A stretch of 64,000 bases of DNA, from positions 2,728,001 through 2,792,000 of the forward strand of contig NZ_AP024525.1 in the NCBI RefSeq assembly GCF_020886775.1, written 5' to 3'. The number at the start of each line of letters is the position of its first letter. Positions within the stretch are counted from its first letter, which is position 1. Under the pieces are notes generated by a model, which was not told where the DNA came from, ran no database searches, and was given only the letters and a program-made list of their open reading frames with translations. Shown here in pieces: positions 1-10,808 of the stretch. Position numbers and translations under genes: made by a program. Source of the DNA: Sinomonas cyclohexanicum (GTDB lineage Bacteria; Actinomycetota; Actinomycetes; Actinomycetales; Micrococcaceae).

Positions 1-2088
1 CCCGAGGAGACCCTGACCAACCTCACGCCGTCCTCGGCGTTCAACGTCAAGGCGAACGCGCTCTTCGTGGACCCTGCAACCAACACGCTCTACGCAGGCA
101 CCGCGTCGGGGACCACCTCGCTTGACGCGGGCAAGGACATCGTCGCCAAGATCACCCTGTCCAACGGAACCGTGGACACCCAGTGGGCGACGGGCTTCTC
201 CATGGTCACGGGCCTGGGGATGCTCTCCGGCCAGGTCCTCGCGATGGACGACAAGGGACTCATCACCAGCGGGACCCCGTCCGGACAGGGCATCATGTAC
301 CGCCTGACCGCTGGCCCGACCGTGGCCGTGACGGGCGGCCCCACCCTGGCCAACGGCCAGCAGGCCCCCAACCCGCCGGCCACGAACAACCCGCGGCCGA
401 CCTTCACCGTCGCCTCGACCCCGGCCGGGGCAGCCCTCCAGTGCGCGATCACCCAGGGGACGGCGACTCCGACATGGGCGGACTGCACGTCCGGGACGTT
501 CACGCCGCCCTCCGCGCTCGCCGATGGCGCCTACACCTTCCGCGTCCAGGCAACGGCAAGCGGCGCCACCGCCACGCGTGACGTCACCGTCGACACCGTC
601 GCGCCCACCGTCACGGCAACTCCGGCGGCGGGCACGTATGGCTCCGGACAGACGATCTCGCTCGCGGCCAACGAGACCGGCGCGTCGATCTACTACACGA
701 CGGATGGCTCCACGCCCACGACGTCCAGCACGAAGTACACCGCTCCCATCCCGATGGCGTCGATGACGCTGAAGTACATCGGGGTCGACCTGGCCACGAA
801 CGCCTCGGCGGTCGCGAGCCAGACCTACACCCTGGACAGCACGGCACCCGTCGTGTCGGCCTCGCCTGCCCCCGGCGTCGTGAACGCCGGAACCCAGGTG
901 ACCCTGACGTCGAGCAAGCCGGGCACCATCTACTACACGACGGACGGCAGCACCCCGACCACGTCGTCGACGAAGTACACCGGCCCCATCACGCTGAATA
1001 CGTCGACAACGATCAAGGCGATCGCCGTGGACTCGGTGGGCAACACGTCCGCCGTGGCCACCTTCACCTACAGCGTCAATGATGGTGTTGCGCCGGTGAT
1101 CACCGCCTCGCCGCAGGGCGGCCAATACGCCTCCGGCACGCAGATCACCCTCTCGTCGAACAAGCCGAACACGACGATCTACTACACCACCGACGGCAGC
1201 ACGCCGACGACGTCGAGCACCACCTACTCGAGCCCGTTGTCCCTCACGGCGAACATGACGCTGAAGTACTTCGGCGTCGACCAGTTCGGCAATGCGTCGG
1301 CCGTGGCGACCCAGACCTACACGGTCACGACGGCGCCCTCTGGCTGGCGCGACTTCACGAACGACGGCAAGAACGACGTCTTCGCGTACGACTCGAGCGG
1401 CACCGGTTGGGTCTACCCGGGCAACGGCAGCGGCAGCTGGCTGAACCGCGTGGCGGCCGGAACCGGGTGGAACAGCTACACTCTCGTGACCGCCAGCCAG
1501 GACCTCAACGGCGACGGTGTCAGCGACGTCGTCGCCCGCGACTCCTCCAACACGCTGTGGCTCTTCCGGGGCAACGGCTCCGGGGGGTGGAACGCGCGCG
1601 TGCAGCTCGCCACAGGGCTCAGCTCGATCAACCTGATCGTCGGGGCCGGAGACTTCAACGGCGACAAGAAGACCGACCTCATCATGCGGGACACGAGCGG
1701 CAACCTGTGGCTCTACCCGGGCAACGGCACCGGCGGCCTCGGCACCCGCACCCAGCTCGGCCAGGGCTGGGACGCCATGAACGCGATTGTCAGCACCGGC
1801 GACTTCAACGGCGGCGGCGCCAACGATCTCATCGCGCGGGACACGAGCGGCAACCTGTGGCTCTACCCGGGCAACGGCAGCGGTGGATTCAACGCCCGCA
1901 CCCAGATCGGCCAAGGCTGGACCGGCTACACCATCGTGGGCATCGGGGACTTCAACGGCGACAAGAAGCCCGATCTCCTCGGTCGGGACTCCAACGGGAA
2001 CCTGTGGCTCTACCCTGGGACCGGCACGGGCGGGTTCACCAGCCGCAGCCAAGTCGGATGGGGCTGGAACGGCTACACCCTCCCCTAG
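1..2088 (+). CDS. Secreted repeat protein with chitobiase C-terminal-type and FG-GAP/VCBS repeats (5' truncated)
   Basis: The frame is open from the first base, so the true start and any signal peptide lie before the window; the GTG at 67 is only an internal codon. From about codon 195 to 440 there are three repeats of roughly 85 residues, each with the motif YYTTDGSTPTTSS, typical of chitobiase/hexosaminidase C-terminal (CHB_HEX_C-like) modules. From about codon 449 to the stop there are five 50-residue FG-GAP/VCBS-like repeats with the pattern DFNGDKK.D...RD..GNLWLYPGNG, probably a calcium-binding propeller-type surface domain. By family knowledge such proteins are exported and bind glycans or the cell surface. 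No catalytic domain is visible in this part. A long hairpin follows the stop at once. Function beyond extracellular binding is unknown. Confidence 0.85.
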   Translation, partial: PEETLTNLTPSSAFNVKANALFVDPATNTLYAGTASGTTSLDAGKDIVAKITLSNGTVDTQWATGFSMVTGLGMLSGQVLAMDDKGLITSGTPSGQGIMYRLTAGPTVAVTGGPTLANGQQAPNPPATNNPRPTFTVASTPAGAALQCAITQGTATPTWADCTSGTFTPPSALADGAYTFRVQATASGATATRDVTVDTVAPTVTATPAAGTYGSGQTISLAANETGASIYYTTDGSTPTTSSTKYTAPIPMASMTLKYIGVDLATNASAVASQTYTLDSTAPVVSASPAPGVVNAGTQVTLTSSKPGTIYYTTDGSTPTTSSTKYTGPITLNTSTTIKAIAVDSVGNTSAVATFTYSVNDGVAPVITASPQGGQYASGTQITLSSNKPNTTIYYTTDGSTPTTSSTTYSSPLSLTANMTLKYFGVDQFGNASAVATQTYTVTTAPSGWRDFTNDGKNDVFAYDSSGTGWVYPGNGSGSWLNRVAAGTGWNSYTLVTASQDLNGDGVSDVVARDSSNTLWLFRGNGSGGWNARVQLATGLSSINLIVGAGDFNGDKKTDLIMRDTSGNLWLYPGNGTGGLGTRTQLGQGWDAMNAIVSTGDFNGGGANDLIARDTSGNLWLYPGNGSGGFNARTQIGQGWTGYTIVGIGDFNGDKKPDLLGRDSNGNLWLYPGTGTGGFTSRSQVGWGWNGYTLP
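1687..1879 (+). repeat. Exact 43-nt coding repeat inside the FG-GAP domain
   Basis: Bases 1687-1729 and 1837-1879 are identical over 43 nt and lie exactly 150 bp apart, which is one 50-residue repeat unit. Identity at synonymous positions points to recent duplication or gene conversion between units. Confidence 0.85.
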
Positions 2089-2101
2089 CCCGGAACCTCT
2101 G

Positions 2102-2164
2102 GCGAGACCAGAAGGGGAGGGCCCCATGCGCTCGGCGCATGGGGCCCTCCCCTTCTGGTCTCGC
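2102..2164. terminator. Long perfect hairpin between convergent genes
   Basis: Two 29-base arms (2102-2130 and 2136-2164) pair perfectly around the 5-base loop CTCGG. It lies between the stop of the repeat protein (+) and the end of the glycosyltransferase gene (-), so it probably terminates transcription from both sides. There is no T-run. The stem is much longer than an ordinary terminator. Confidence 0.75.
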
Positions 2165-2201
2165 GTCTCCCGACGGGATCCTACGACCAGTACAGCCTGT
2201 A

Positions 2202-3164
2202 CTAGGAGGCGGGCTCCGGCTGGAGCTTGCGCATTGTGGGCTGGTTCGGGCTCCCCTGGATATCCAGCTGCAGCGACATCAGCAGCATCTGGACGCCCAG
2301 CATGAAGGGCACGGCGGCGAGCAGCACGGATCCGGCCGTGGGCGAACCCACGGAGGCGAGCAGCACCCAGATGCCGATTCCGACGCCGAAGACAATGAGG
2401 ACGAGCCCGAAGATCAGCAGGAGTGCCACGGCCGAGAAGGACCACACCATGTACTTCCACCAGACGCGGCGCCAGAAGCCGCCGAAGAGCATCTGGAGAA
2501 GCTCCGGAATGACCCTGCTGAGCTTGATGCTGGACACCTCGGCGCCGTACACGGCCGGGATCGGTACGTCGCAGATCGGCACATCGAGGATGTTGAGGTG
2601 GATCAGGAGGTCGTTCTCGAAGCTGTACCGCTCGGCCACCTTGTCGAGGGGAAGCCGGCGGAGCACCTCCGTGCGGATCGCCGTGTAGCCATTCTGCGGA
2701 TCGAAGATGTGCCAGTACCCCGAGGCCAGCTTGGTCATGAAGGAGAGCACGATGTTGCCGAAGATTCGGTAGCCCGGCATCCCGGCAAACGACTCGCCGG
2801 AGAAGAAGCGGTTCGCCTTCGCGAAGCCGTACCCGTCGACGACGGGGTCGAGCAGCTGCGGAAGGTAGTCAGGGTCCATCTGCGCGTCCCCGGCCATGAC
2901 GACGTTGATGTCGGCCCCGAGATCCATCGCCGCCTTGTGCGCTGTGAGGATTGCCCCGCCGACGCCCTTGTTGACCTCGTGCCGGATGAGCGTGACCCGA
3001 GGATCGCCCACGGCGCGCACGGCCCCCGAGGTGTCATCGGGGCTGCAGTCGTCGACGATCACGATGTGGTCGACGAACTCAGGCATCGTCTGGATCACCT
3101 GCGCGATGTGGAGCTCCTCCTTGTAGGCGGGCACCACCGCGGCGACTCGTACTCCTCGGTACAT
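2202..3164 (-). CDS. Family 2 glycosyltransferase, polyprenyl-phosphate sugar transferase type (GtrB/DPM1-like)
   Basis: 320 residues. The N-terminal GT-A domain starts with AAVVPAYKEELHI and has VIVDDCSPDD at about residue 35 and a DxD-type site in VMAGDAQMDPDY near residue 90. The final third carries two long hydrophobic segments, the architecture of dolichol/undecaprenyl-phosphate mannosyl- or glucosyltransferases. The expected reaction is transfer of a nucleotide-linked sugar to polyprenyl phosphate on the inner face of the membrane; the sugar cannot be told from sequence. It starts 3 bases after the GtrA-like gene in the same operon, which fits a GtrA/GtrB pair. It is the last gene before the hairpin at 2102-2164. 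Confidence 0.85.
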   Translation of the reverse strand: MYRGVRVAAVVPAYKEELHIAQVIQTMPEFVDHIVIVDDCSPDDTSGAVRAVGDPRVTLIRHEVNKGVGGAILTAHKAAMDLGADINVVMAGDAQMDPDYLPQLLDPVVDGYGFAKANRFFSGESFAGMPGYRIFGNIVLSFMTKLASGYWHIFDPQNGYTAIRTEVLRRLPLDKVAERYSFENDLLIHLNILDVPICDVPIPAVYGAEVSSIKLSRVIPELLQMLFGGFWRRVWWKYMVWSFSAVALLLIFGLVLIVFGVGIGIWVLLASVGSPTAGSVLLAAVPFMLGVQMLLMSLQLDIQGSPNQPTMRKLQPEPAS

Positions 3165-3167
3165 CCG

Positions 3168-3629
3168 TTATCCTTCGTTGTTCGTCGTCGTTGCCTGAGG
3201 CTGATCGATCTCGCCAGCCGGGGCCTTGGGCTTCTTCTGCTGGGGGAAGACCCAGTGCTTGTAGATGAAGTAGTTCCATCCGGTCGTCACCACGGTCGCA
3301 ATCACCTTACCGACTACGTAGCCCGCACCGACGAATTGGAAGAACTCGACGATGCCCATCACTGCGAGGGTGTTGACCACGAGGAGGCCGGAATAGCGGA
3401 GCACACCTGAGAGGTTGCTCCCGCCGTGGTTGAACGAGAAGTACTTCTGGAGGAAGTAGTTGAAGAAGAAGCTTCCCCAGAAGCCTGCCCCCGTCGCGAG
3501 CCACAGGGGCGTTCCGAAGATCTGGAAGAACAGGGCGAGGAGGCCGAGGTCAACCAGGAAGCTGAACCCACCGATCAACAGGTAGCGGAACAGGCTCGTG
3601 TGCAGGAATGCCTTGACCCGTGCGATCAT
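3168..3629 (-). CDS. GtrA family membrane protein (putative lipid-linked sugar flippase)
   Basis: 153 residues with four hydrophobic segments, beginning FRYLLIGGFSFLVDLGL, the GtrA signature region. I chose the ATG at 3629 because it overlaps the upstream stop by one base (TGATG), a sign of translational coupling; the open frame upstream of it has no membrane-protein character. GtrA proteins are thought to flip undecaprenyl-phosphate sugars across the membrane. Here the gene sits between a large polytopic protein and a polyprenyl-phosphate glycosyltransferase, the same set as phage-type gtrABC. The tail is polar and Pro/Lys-rich. Confidence 0.85.
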   Translation of the reverse strand: MIARVKAFLHTSLFRYLLIGGFSFLVDLGLLALFFQIFGTPLWLATGAGFWGSFFFNYFLQKYFSFNHGGSNLSGVLRYSGLLVVNTLAVMGIVEFFQFVGAGYVVGKVIATVVTTGWNYFIYKHWVFPQQKKPKAPAGEIDQPQATTTNNEG

Positions 3630-5773
3630 CAGCAGATCCTCCCCAAGGGTGCAATCCCGTCGGGATCGGTGTTGAGCATGACGCCGGGCACGTTCCCGTT
3701 GCCGAAGTCCTTGCGGAGCACGTTGTCGGCGTCGAATGCGGCCCGGCCGCCGGGCAACTGGCTCCAGTCGATCTTGTACAGGGCCGCGTTCCCGTCCCTG
3801 ACCACAAGCTTCATGAACGGAATGCTGTCGGGGTGGGTCAGGCCGGGCTTGGCCTCGTCCCATGCACGGATGGTCCCGCTCGCGATGTACACCCACTCGA
3901 TGCCGAGCTCGGAGGCTGCCTTGCGCACCGCGGGATCCGTAGCCAGATCAGGGAGCTTCTGCAGCACGAGGAGCTGCCGGTTGGTGGGCAGGATCTCGAA
4001 GTGGCGGATCATCGGCATCCGGTCGCCCAGCGCGTACATCCACACGGAGCCGTCGCAGGAGTCGTTCAGGACCGTCGCGTCCTTGGGCACGTACTGGCCG
4101 ATCGTCGTGAGCAGATGGACCTCGGACGAGCTGAGCGTGGCGCCGTCGACCTTCGTGTTGATGCCGATGCGACCCGCGTTCTCGGCAAAGTACGGCCGGG
4201 CGCCGACGCCTGCCGCGAGGAGCACGACCACCGCGGTCACGGCGACCACAGCGTTCCGCCGCCCACCCGCCTGGGCGCGGGACGCCGTCGTGCGCCGCGC
4301 CGCCACGAAACGCACGACCCACTCGACGGCCTCTCCGATCTGGGCCACGCCAAGCCCCGCGAGCGGAATGAGGAGCATGACCAGGATGCCGAAGATCCGC
4401 CACTGGTCGTCGTAGAACGGCGCCGTGAGGGTGAGCAGCTGGGGGGCGTTCGTGCCCATCGTGTAGACCGAGAGGAACGCGAACGCGAGGACCGGGCCCA
4501 GATACCACCACATGCGCATCCGCGCGACCATCGCGATGCAGCCGATTCCCACGAGGACCGACAGGATGACCTGCGGCATGGAGCCGTGATGCAGGAGGAG
4601 GATGTTCTCCACCGCGCCGACCTTGTCGGTGTCCGCGGCCCAGACCTGCTTCGAGACACGGTTGGCCTCCTTGAGCATGTCAAGGACGATGCCCGCGCCG
4701 AGGACCGCGCCAAGAATGCCGGCGAGCGCCAGGTAGCCGATGACGACCAGGGACTTCAGGCGCCGCCGGAGGATGACCGGGATGAGCCAGAACACGAGCA
4801 CGGGCGCCACCACGAAGGCAAGCGATGGATGCACCCCGATCAGGGCAACGGCGCCGAAGGCGATGGCCGGGAGCCACCACCAGCGGCGCTCGAGCGACCC
4901 GCGGGCGGCGAGCAGGCAGAACGGGCCCGCCAGCACCATGCCCGCGAAGAACGGGATGAGCGGACCGCGCCACAGCAGGTCGAACGGGAAGACCGTGAAC
5001 CAGCCCGACACGACCGCAACGGCCGCGAGGGCCACGGGACGCCGCGTCAGCAGCGACGTGAGCGCGACGGCGCTCAGGGGAAGCTGGACCGCCATCAGGA
5101 CGGCGACGAAGATGTTCAGGAAGACCGGGATGCTGACGCCGCTGAACGGCCAGACGAGCGCGAGCAACGCATGGAAGGCGATGGGGTAGCTGCGGATCGG
5201 CGCGTCGGCGATGGTCGTGTCGTAGTACGCGAAGTTCCCGGCGAGCGAAGGATCCCACGAATGTGTCTCCGCGATGAGCCTGACCATGTTCGCGTGCCAG
5301 GGGATGTCCCAGTCCTGGTTGATCCCCTGGAGTCCCTCGGTGCCGACCGTCCACGTGGCCGCGGCGATGACACCGCCGACGACGACGCCGGCGATGACCA
5401 GCAGCCAGGCACCGCGGAAGGCCCACTTGCCGAAGAAGCCGCCCGACGCCTCGCGCTCGGCGTCGCTTCCCTCGCCAGAGCGACGCCTGCCGGTCTCGCC
5501 GGTGCGCTTACGGAACCGGCCCAAGAGCATGCGGGCAACGAACAGGATGGCCGCGAGGACCACGGTCACGACCGCCACTGAGATCGGGTCCCAGGACATG
5601 CCCAGGACGTGGCCCGCCGAGCCGATGCTCGACAGCGCCCCGACACCGATCAGCGGTGCCGCCGCCGGCAGGTAGAGCCGGCGGACACCCAGTGCCTCAC
5701 CGATCAGCCAGCCCGGCCCCCACCATACGAGGATGACGAGGGCGACGCTGATCGCAAGGGATCCGATGTCCAT
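3629..5773 (-). CDS. Large polytopic membrane protein, DUF6541-like, possible GT-C glycosyltransferase
   Basis: 714 residues with about a dozen or more hydrophobic segments over the first two thirds and a soluble C-terminal domain of about 190 residues (from roughly residue 525, VDGATLSSSEVHLL onward). The layout resembles actinobacterial DUF6541 proteins and, more loosely, GT-C enzymes that use lipid-linked sugars outside the membrane; this match is from memory of the family. Acidic motifs expected in the first extracellular loop of GT-C enzymes cannot be assigned with confidence. Its stop overlaps gtrA. If the module is Gtr-like, this would be the transferase that decorates the final polymer. 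It lies 73 bases after the ABC ATPase gene, probably in the same transcript. Confidence 0.7.
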   Translation of the reverse strand: MDIGSLAISVALVILVWWGPGWLIGEALGVRRLYLPAAAPLIGVGALSSIGSAGHVLGMSWDPISVAVVTVVLAAILFVARMLLGRFRKRTGETGRRRSGEGSDAEREASGGFFGKWAFRGAWLLVIAGVVVGGVIAAATWTVGTEGLQGINQDWDIPWHANMVRLIAETHSWDPSLAGNFAYYDTTIADAPIRSYPIAFHALLALVWPFSGVSIPVFLNIFVAVLMAVQLPLSAVALTSLLTRRPVALAAVAVVSGWFTVFPFDLLWRGPLIPFFAGMVLAGPFCLLAARGSLERRWWWLPAIAFGAVALIGVHPSLAFVVAPVLVFWLIPVILRRRLKSLVVIGYLALAGILGAVLGAGIVLDMLKEANRVSKQVWAADTDKVGAVENILLLHHGSMPQVILSVLVGIGCIAMVARMRMWWYLGPVLAFAFLSVYTMGTNAPQLLTLTAPFYDDQWRIFGILVMLLIPLAGLGVAQIGEAVEWVVRFVAARRTTASRAQAGGRRNAVVAVTAVVVLLAAGVGARPYFAENAGRIGINTKVDGATLSSSEVHLLTTIGQYVPKDATVLNDSCDGSVWMYALGDRMPMIRHFEILPTNRQLLVLQKLPDLATDPAVRKAASELGIEWVYIASGTIRAWDEAKPGLTHPDSIPFMKLVVRDGNAALYKIDWSQLPGGRAAFDADNVLRKDFGNGNVPGVMLNTDPDGIAPLGRIC

Positions 5774-5846
5774 GGGCGAGGAGGCCTTTCAGTGAGGCGC
5801 GGTCGACGGGAAGGGGTGTGGGCCGGTGGCAGGGGCCGGTGACGGG

Positions 5847-6578
5847 TCACTGCCTCGCGCGCAGGAATCCGACGGCTTCCTCCGCGGCACCGTCGAAGGC
5901 GACGTTGCCCCGCTCCAGGACGATGCCCCGGCTGCAGATGCGCGAGACCATGTCGAGGTCGTGGCTGACCACCACGAGCGTCTTGCCCTCGTCCGCGAGC
6001 TGGTGGATCCGATCGAGGCACTTTCGCTGGAACGGCTCGTCGCCGACCGCGAGGATCTCATCGACCAGGAAGATGTCCGGATCAGTGTGGACGGCGACGG
6101 CGAAGGCGAGCCGCAGGAACATGCCGGACGAGTAGAACTTCACTTCCGTGTCGATGAACTGCTCGATCTCCGAGAACGCCACGATGTCATCGAACTTCGC
6201 GTCGATCTCCGCCTCGCTCATGCCCAGGATCGCGGCGTTGAGGTAGACGTTCTCGCGGCCCGTGAGATCCGGGTGGAAGCCGGCCCCGACCTCGATGAGG
6301 CCCGCGACTCGGCCCAAGGTTCCGACCACACCCTGATCCGGGAGCATGACGCCCGAGATGAGCTTGAGGAGCGTCGACTTGCCAGAGCCGTTGAAGCCGA
6401 GCAGGGCCACGGTCTCGCCGCTCTCGATGTCGAACGAGACGTTGTTCAGCGCATTGAACTTCTTGGAGAGGTCGCCCTTGCGGCCCTTCAGAAGCCAGAC
6501 AATCGTCTCCTTGAGCGAATGCGTGTGCCTGAGGTTGAAGGTCTTGCTCAGGTCCTTGACCTTGATCGCTGTCGGCAT
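5847..6578 (-). CDS. Polysaccharide/teichoic-acid ABC exporter, ATP-binding subunit (Wzt/TagH-like)
   Basis: 243 residues. Walker A is GFNGSGKST near residue 55, the signature is YSSGMFLRLAFA, and Walker B is DIFLVDEILAVGDEPF, which is diagnostic of the Wzt/TagH/RfbB subfamily. The ATG at 6578 overlaps the permease stop by one base. The protein ends soon after the nucleotide-binding domain, so it lacks the C-terminal carbohydrate-binding domain some Wzt proteins use to recognise capped chains. That resembles exporters of uncapped galactans. With the permease it should export a polyprenyl-linked glycan made by Glf and GlfT2 next door. Confidence 0.92.
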   Translation of the reverse strand: MPTAIKVKDLSKTFNLRHTHSLKETIVWLLKGRKGDLSKKFNALNNVSFDIESGETVALLGFNGSGKSTLLKLISGVMLPDQGVVGTLGRVAGLIEVGAGFHPDLTGRENVYLNAAILGMSEAEIDAKFDDIVAFSEIEQFIDTEVKFYSSGMFLRLAFAVAVHTDPDIFLVDEILAVGDEPFQRKCLDRIHQLADEGKTLVVVSHDLDMVSRICSRGIVLERGNVAFDGAAEEAVGFLRARQ

Positions 6579-7435
6579 CAGACCTCCTGGGCGAAGCGGC
6601 CCTCGAGCCGCCGGAAGACGAGCTGGCCGACGAGGAGGAACACGGCGGACATGACCAGGCCTGCGAGGCCTGTGAGCAGCAGGTGCGGCGGGAGCTCCAC
6701 GGGACGGTCCACCGTCGGGTACCAGAACGCCCAGTGGAACATCTCGACAGCCACGGTGACCGGATTGAGCTGGTACAGCACGAACAGCCAGTCCGGCGCG
6801 ATCCGACGGAGCATCGTCCAGTCGTAGAGCACGGGCGAGACCCACGTGACCATCATCATGAGCATGTCGACGATGTTCTCGGAGTCCCGGAAGAACACGT
6901 TGACCGCGCCGGCCAGGAGCCCGAGGCCGGTCGCCGTGACCGCGACGATGATGAACCCCACCACGGCCCCGGCCAGCTGGAGTGCATCAGGATGCCAGCC
7001 GACGAAGAGCCCAGCCGCGAGCAGGACCACGATCTGTGGGAGGAAGTGGATCGCCGCCACCCACACCGAAGCGACGGGGAAGAGCTCCCGAGGCAGGTAG
7101 ATCTTCTTCACGAGAGGGGCGTTCCACACGACCGAGCGCGTCGCGTTGGAGAACGCCTCGGTGAAGAAGTTCACCACGATGACGCCGGAGAACATGTAGA
7201 GGGCGTAATTCGGGATCTGGTCCCCCACCCGCAGCACGAGGCCGAGGGCTATGAACAGCACCACGTACTGCACGAGCGGCTTGACGTAGGACCACGCGAG
7301 CCCGAGCACTGACCCGCGGTACCGGACGCGCAGCTCCTTGCGGACGATCAGCTTCAGGAGGAAACGACGGCGGAACACGTCCAGGAGGCCCGCGCCGACC
7401 CCCGGGACGTCGTACCCTTCGAGGCGCTGCGTCAT
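6578..7435 (-). CDS. Polysaccharide ABC exporter permease (Wzm/TagG-like)
   Basis: 285 residues of the ABC-2 permease family with about six membrane segments (for example VVLFIALGLVLRVG and LAGLVMSAVFLLVGQLVF). The stretch RVRYRGSVLGLAWSYVKPL near the N-terminus is typical of Wzm/TagG permeases. It overlaps glfT2 by four bases (ATGA) and the ATPase gene by one, so the three are translationally coupled. It forms the transmembrane channel for the galactan-like polymer. The mycobacterial counterpart pair is Rv3783/Rv3781. Confidence 0.92.
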   Translation of the reverse strand: MTQRLEGYDVPGVGAGLLDVFRRRFLLKLIVRKELRVRYRGSVLGLAWSYVKPLVQYVVLFIALGLVLRVGDQIPNYALYMFSGVIVVNFFTEAFSNATRSVVWNAPLVKKIYLPRELFPVASVWVAAIHFLPQIVVLLAAGLFVGWHPDALQLAGAVVGFIIVAVTATGLGLLAGAVNVFFRDSENIVDMLMMMVTWVSPVLYDWTMLRRIAPDWLFVLYQLNPVTVAVEMFHWAFWYPTVDRPVELPPHLLLTGLAGLVMSAVFLLVGQLVFRRLEGRFAQEV

Positions 7436-9440
7436 TTCTCCGTGCCGGGGGACGTCGCCTCGAACGTCGCCTTCCAGGCCTCCATGGACGTGATCTGCGG
7501 CAGCGCCGCGCGGAACTGGGCGCGCAGCTTCTCCCAGTTGGCGAACAGCTGGCCGTGGAGCGCCAGGCTGTCGGCGAGCAGCCGGCGGGCCTCCTTGGGG
7601 TCACGCCGGTACCACGATGCCCCGGTGCCGTCAGCGTTGGAGACGACCGCGCTGTCGAGGTGCGCGAGGCTCCACCACTTGCCGTCCTGGTGGGCGACCT
7701 GGGCCTCCGGATGGTCCTTCGCGTCGGCCCGCACCGGCATGAGCGTCTGCTTGACGACCGTCTTGACGGCCCACGGCAGGAGCGCGATCGTGCTCGGCTG
7801 CGCATAGCTCTGCGGCTTCTTCGGCGGCTTCTTGCGGAAGGGCGCCGGGAAGGCGGACGGGTCCGTCTTGACCTGCGAGTCGGAGAACTCCCCTCGCATG
7901 GACCGCAGCTGCGGCATGGTGACCGGCAGCTGCTCATGCAGGACCTCGGGACCGGCGAGCACATCGCGCAGGGCCATGATGCGGGCCTGCTCTGGGTAGT
8001 ACTGCATCGAGACGAGGTGCTTGACGTCGGTGTTGAGGCTCTCGCGGAAGATCCGGCCGCCCTTGGCGTACGGCGAGTGCAGGAGCGCCGCGATGAGTCG
8101 GTTGCGCTCGTGGTAATACGCCTGCCAGTCGACCGAGTCGTCCTTGTCTGCCCACGAGACGTGCCAGACGGCCGCACCCGGGAGCGTCACCGTCGGGAAG
8201 CCGGCGGAGCGCGCGCGCAGCGAGTACTCGGCGTCGTCCCACTTGATGAAGACCGGGAGCGAGAGCCCGATCTCCTCAATCACCCTCCGCGGGATGAGGC
8301 ACATCCACCAGCCGTTGTAGTCCACGTCCCACCGGCGATGCAGGAGCGGCGAGGTGCGCAGGCCCTCGGCCGAGAAGTCATGGTTGCTCAGGCCCTCGAT
8401 GGGTCCCCAGAGGAACCGGAAGGGATTGACGACCTCGGCGAATGCGTGGAGGACGGACTTGTTGTACATGTCGAACATGTGGCCGCCGACGATCGTGGGC
8501 GTGCGGCACAGGTCCGCGAAGGCGACCGCGCGCATGATGCCCTCGGTCTCGATGTTGATGTCGTCGTCGAGCAGCATCACGTAGTCGCTCTTGCCGCCCG
8601 AGACAACCTCGTACATGTTCCGGGCGAATCCACCGGAGCCGCCCAGGTTGCCCTGGTTGATGATGCGCAGCTGTCCGCCCATCTCCGCCGCCACGGCATC
8701 GAACCCGTCCTGGTCGGCGACCTTCTGGGTCCCCTGGTCGACGATGATGAGCTCGTCCAGGATCTCGCGCACGCCGGAGTCCGCGGCCACGGCCTTGATG
8801 GTCTCGAGGCAGTAGTCGGCACGGTTGAACGTCGTCACCCCGAGGCTCACGCGCCCGTGCGGCCTGCCGCCGTCGGGAACAGACCACTCGGCCTGGGTGA
8901 GGGTCATCCCGGAGGCGCCGGCGATGAGGTCGAACCAGTACCATCCGCCATCACCGAACGGCGCGAGCGTGAGATCGAACGTGAGCGCCGACTGGCCGGT
9001 CACGAGGCTGGCGTCCACGCGCTGCGAGGAGCCTCGTGCATTCGAGCGGTAGACGACGACGGTGCCCTCGCCTTCCGTGGCCACGCTCAGGACGGCGCGG
9101 TCCGCGACCGTCCAGCGCCGCCAGTAGCTCGCCGGGAAGGCATTGAAGTACGAGCCGAACGAGAGGCGCTCGCCCGGCCGGACACGCACCGAGCGGCGGT
9201 CGAGGATGTCCTGCGGGTGGAGCTGGCGGCCGGTGGCAACGGCCTGGCCGGTGCCCGTCCCACGCGCCGTCTGGGCGGCGCTGCCGATTCGCCGAATGTC
9301 GGGGTCGACGTACAGCGGAAGCGTGTCGAGGTCTCGCGTGGTCGGGAAGACGACCCGCTGGACCACGCGGAGGCCCGCTGCCGGGTCGGGGCGGGCGGAC
9401 TGTGTGGCGGCAGTCGGTGTCACCGTGTTGCTCGTCGTCA

Positions 9441-9441
<1 letters not shown>
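7432..9441 (-). CDS. glfT2: Galactofuranosyltransferase, GlfT2-like
   Basis: 669 residues, close to the 637 of mycobacterial GlfT2. Visible order: an N-terminal beta-rich domain with VRPGERLSFGSYFNAFPASYWRR split around residue 100, a GT-A domain with the metal-binding DDD in VMLLDDDINIE near residue 290, then KWDDAEYSLRARSAG near 400 and WHVSWADKDD near 427, which match the catalytic Asp/Glu and His region of GlfT2, and a helical C-terminal domain. It polymerises galactofuranose from UDP-Galf. The start overlaps the glf stop by one base. Neighbours supply the donor (Glf) and export (ABC pair). GlfT1 is not seen in the window. Confidence 0.93.
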
Positions 9442-10808
<1,367 letters not shown>

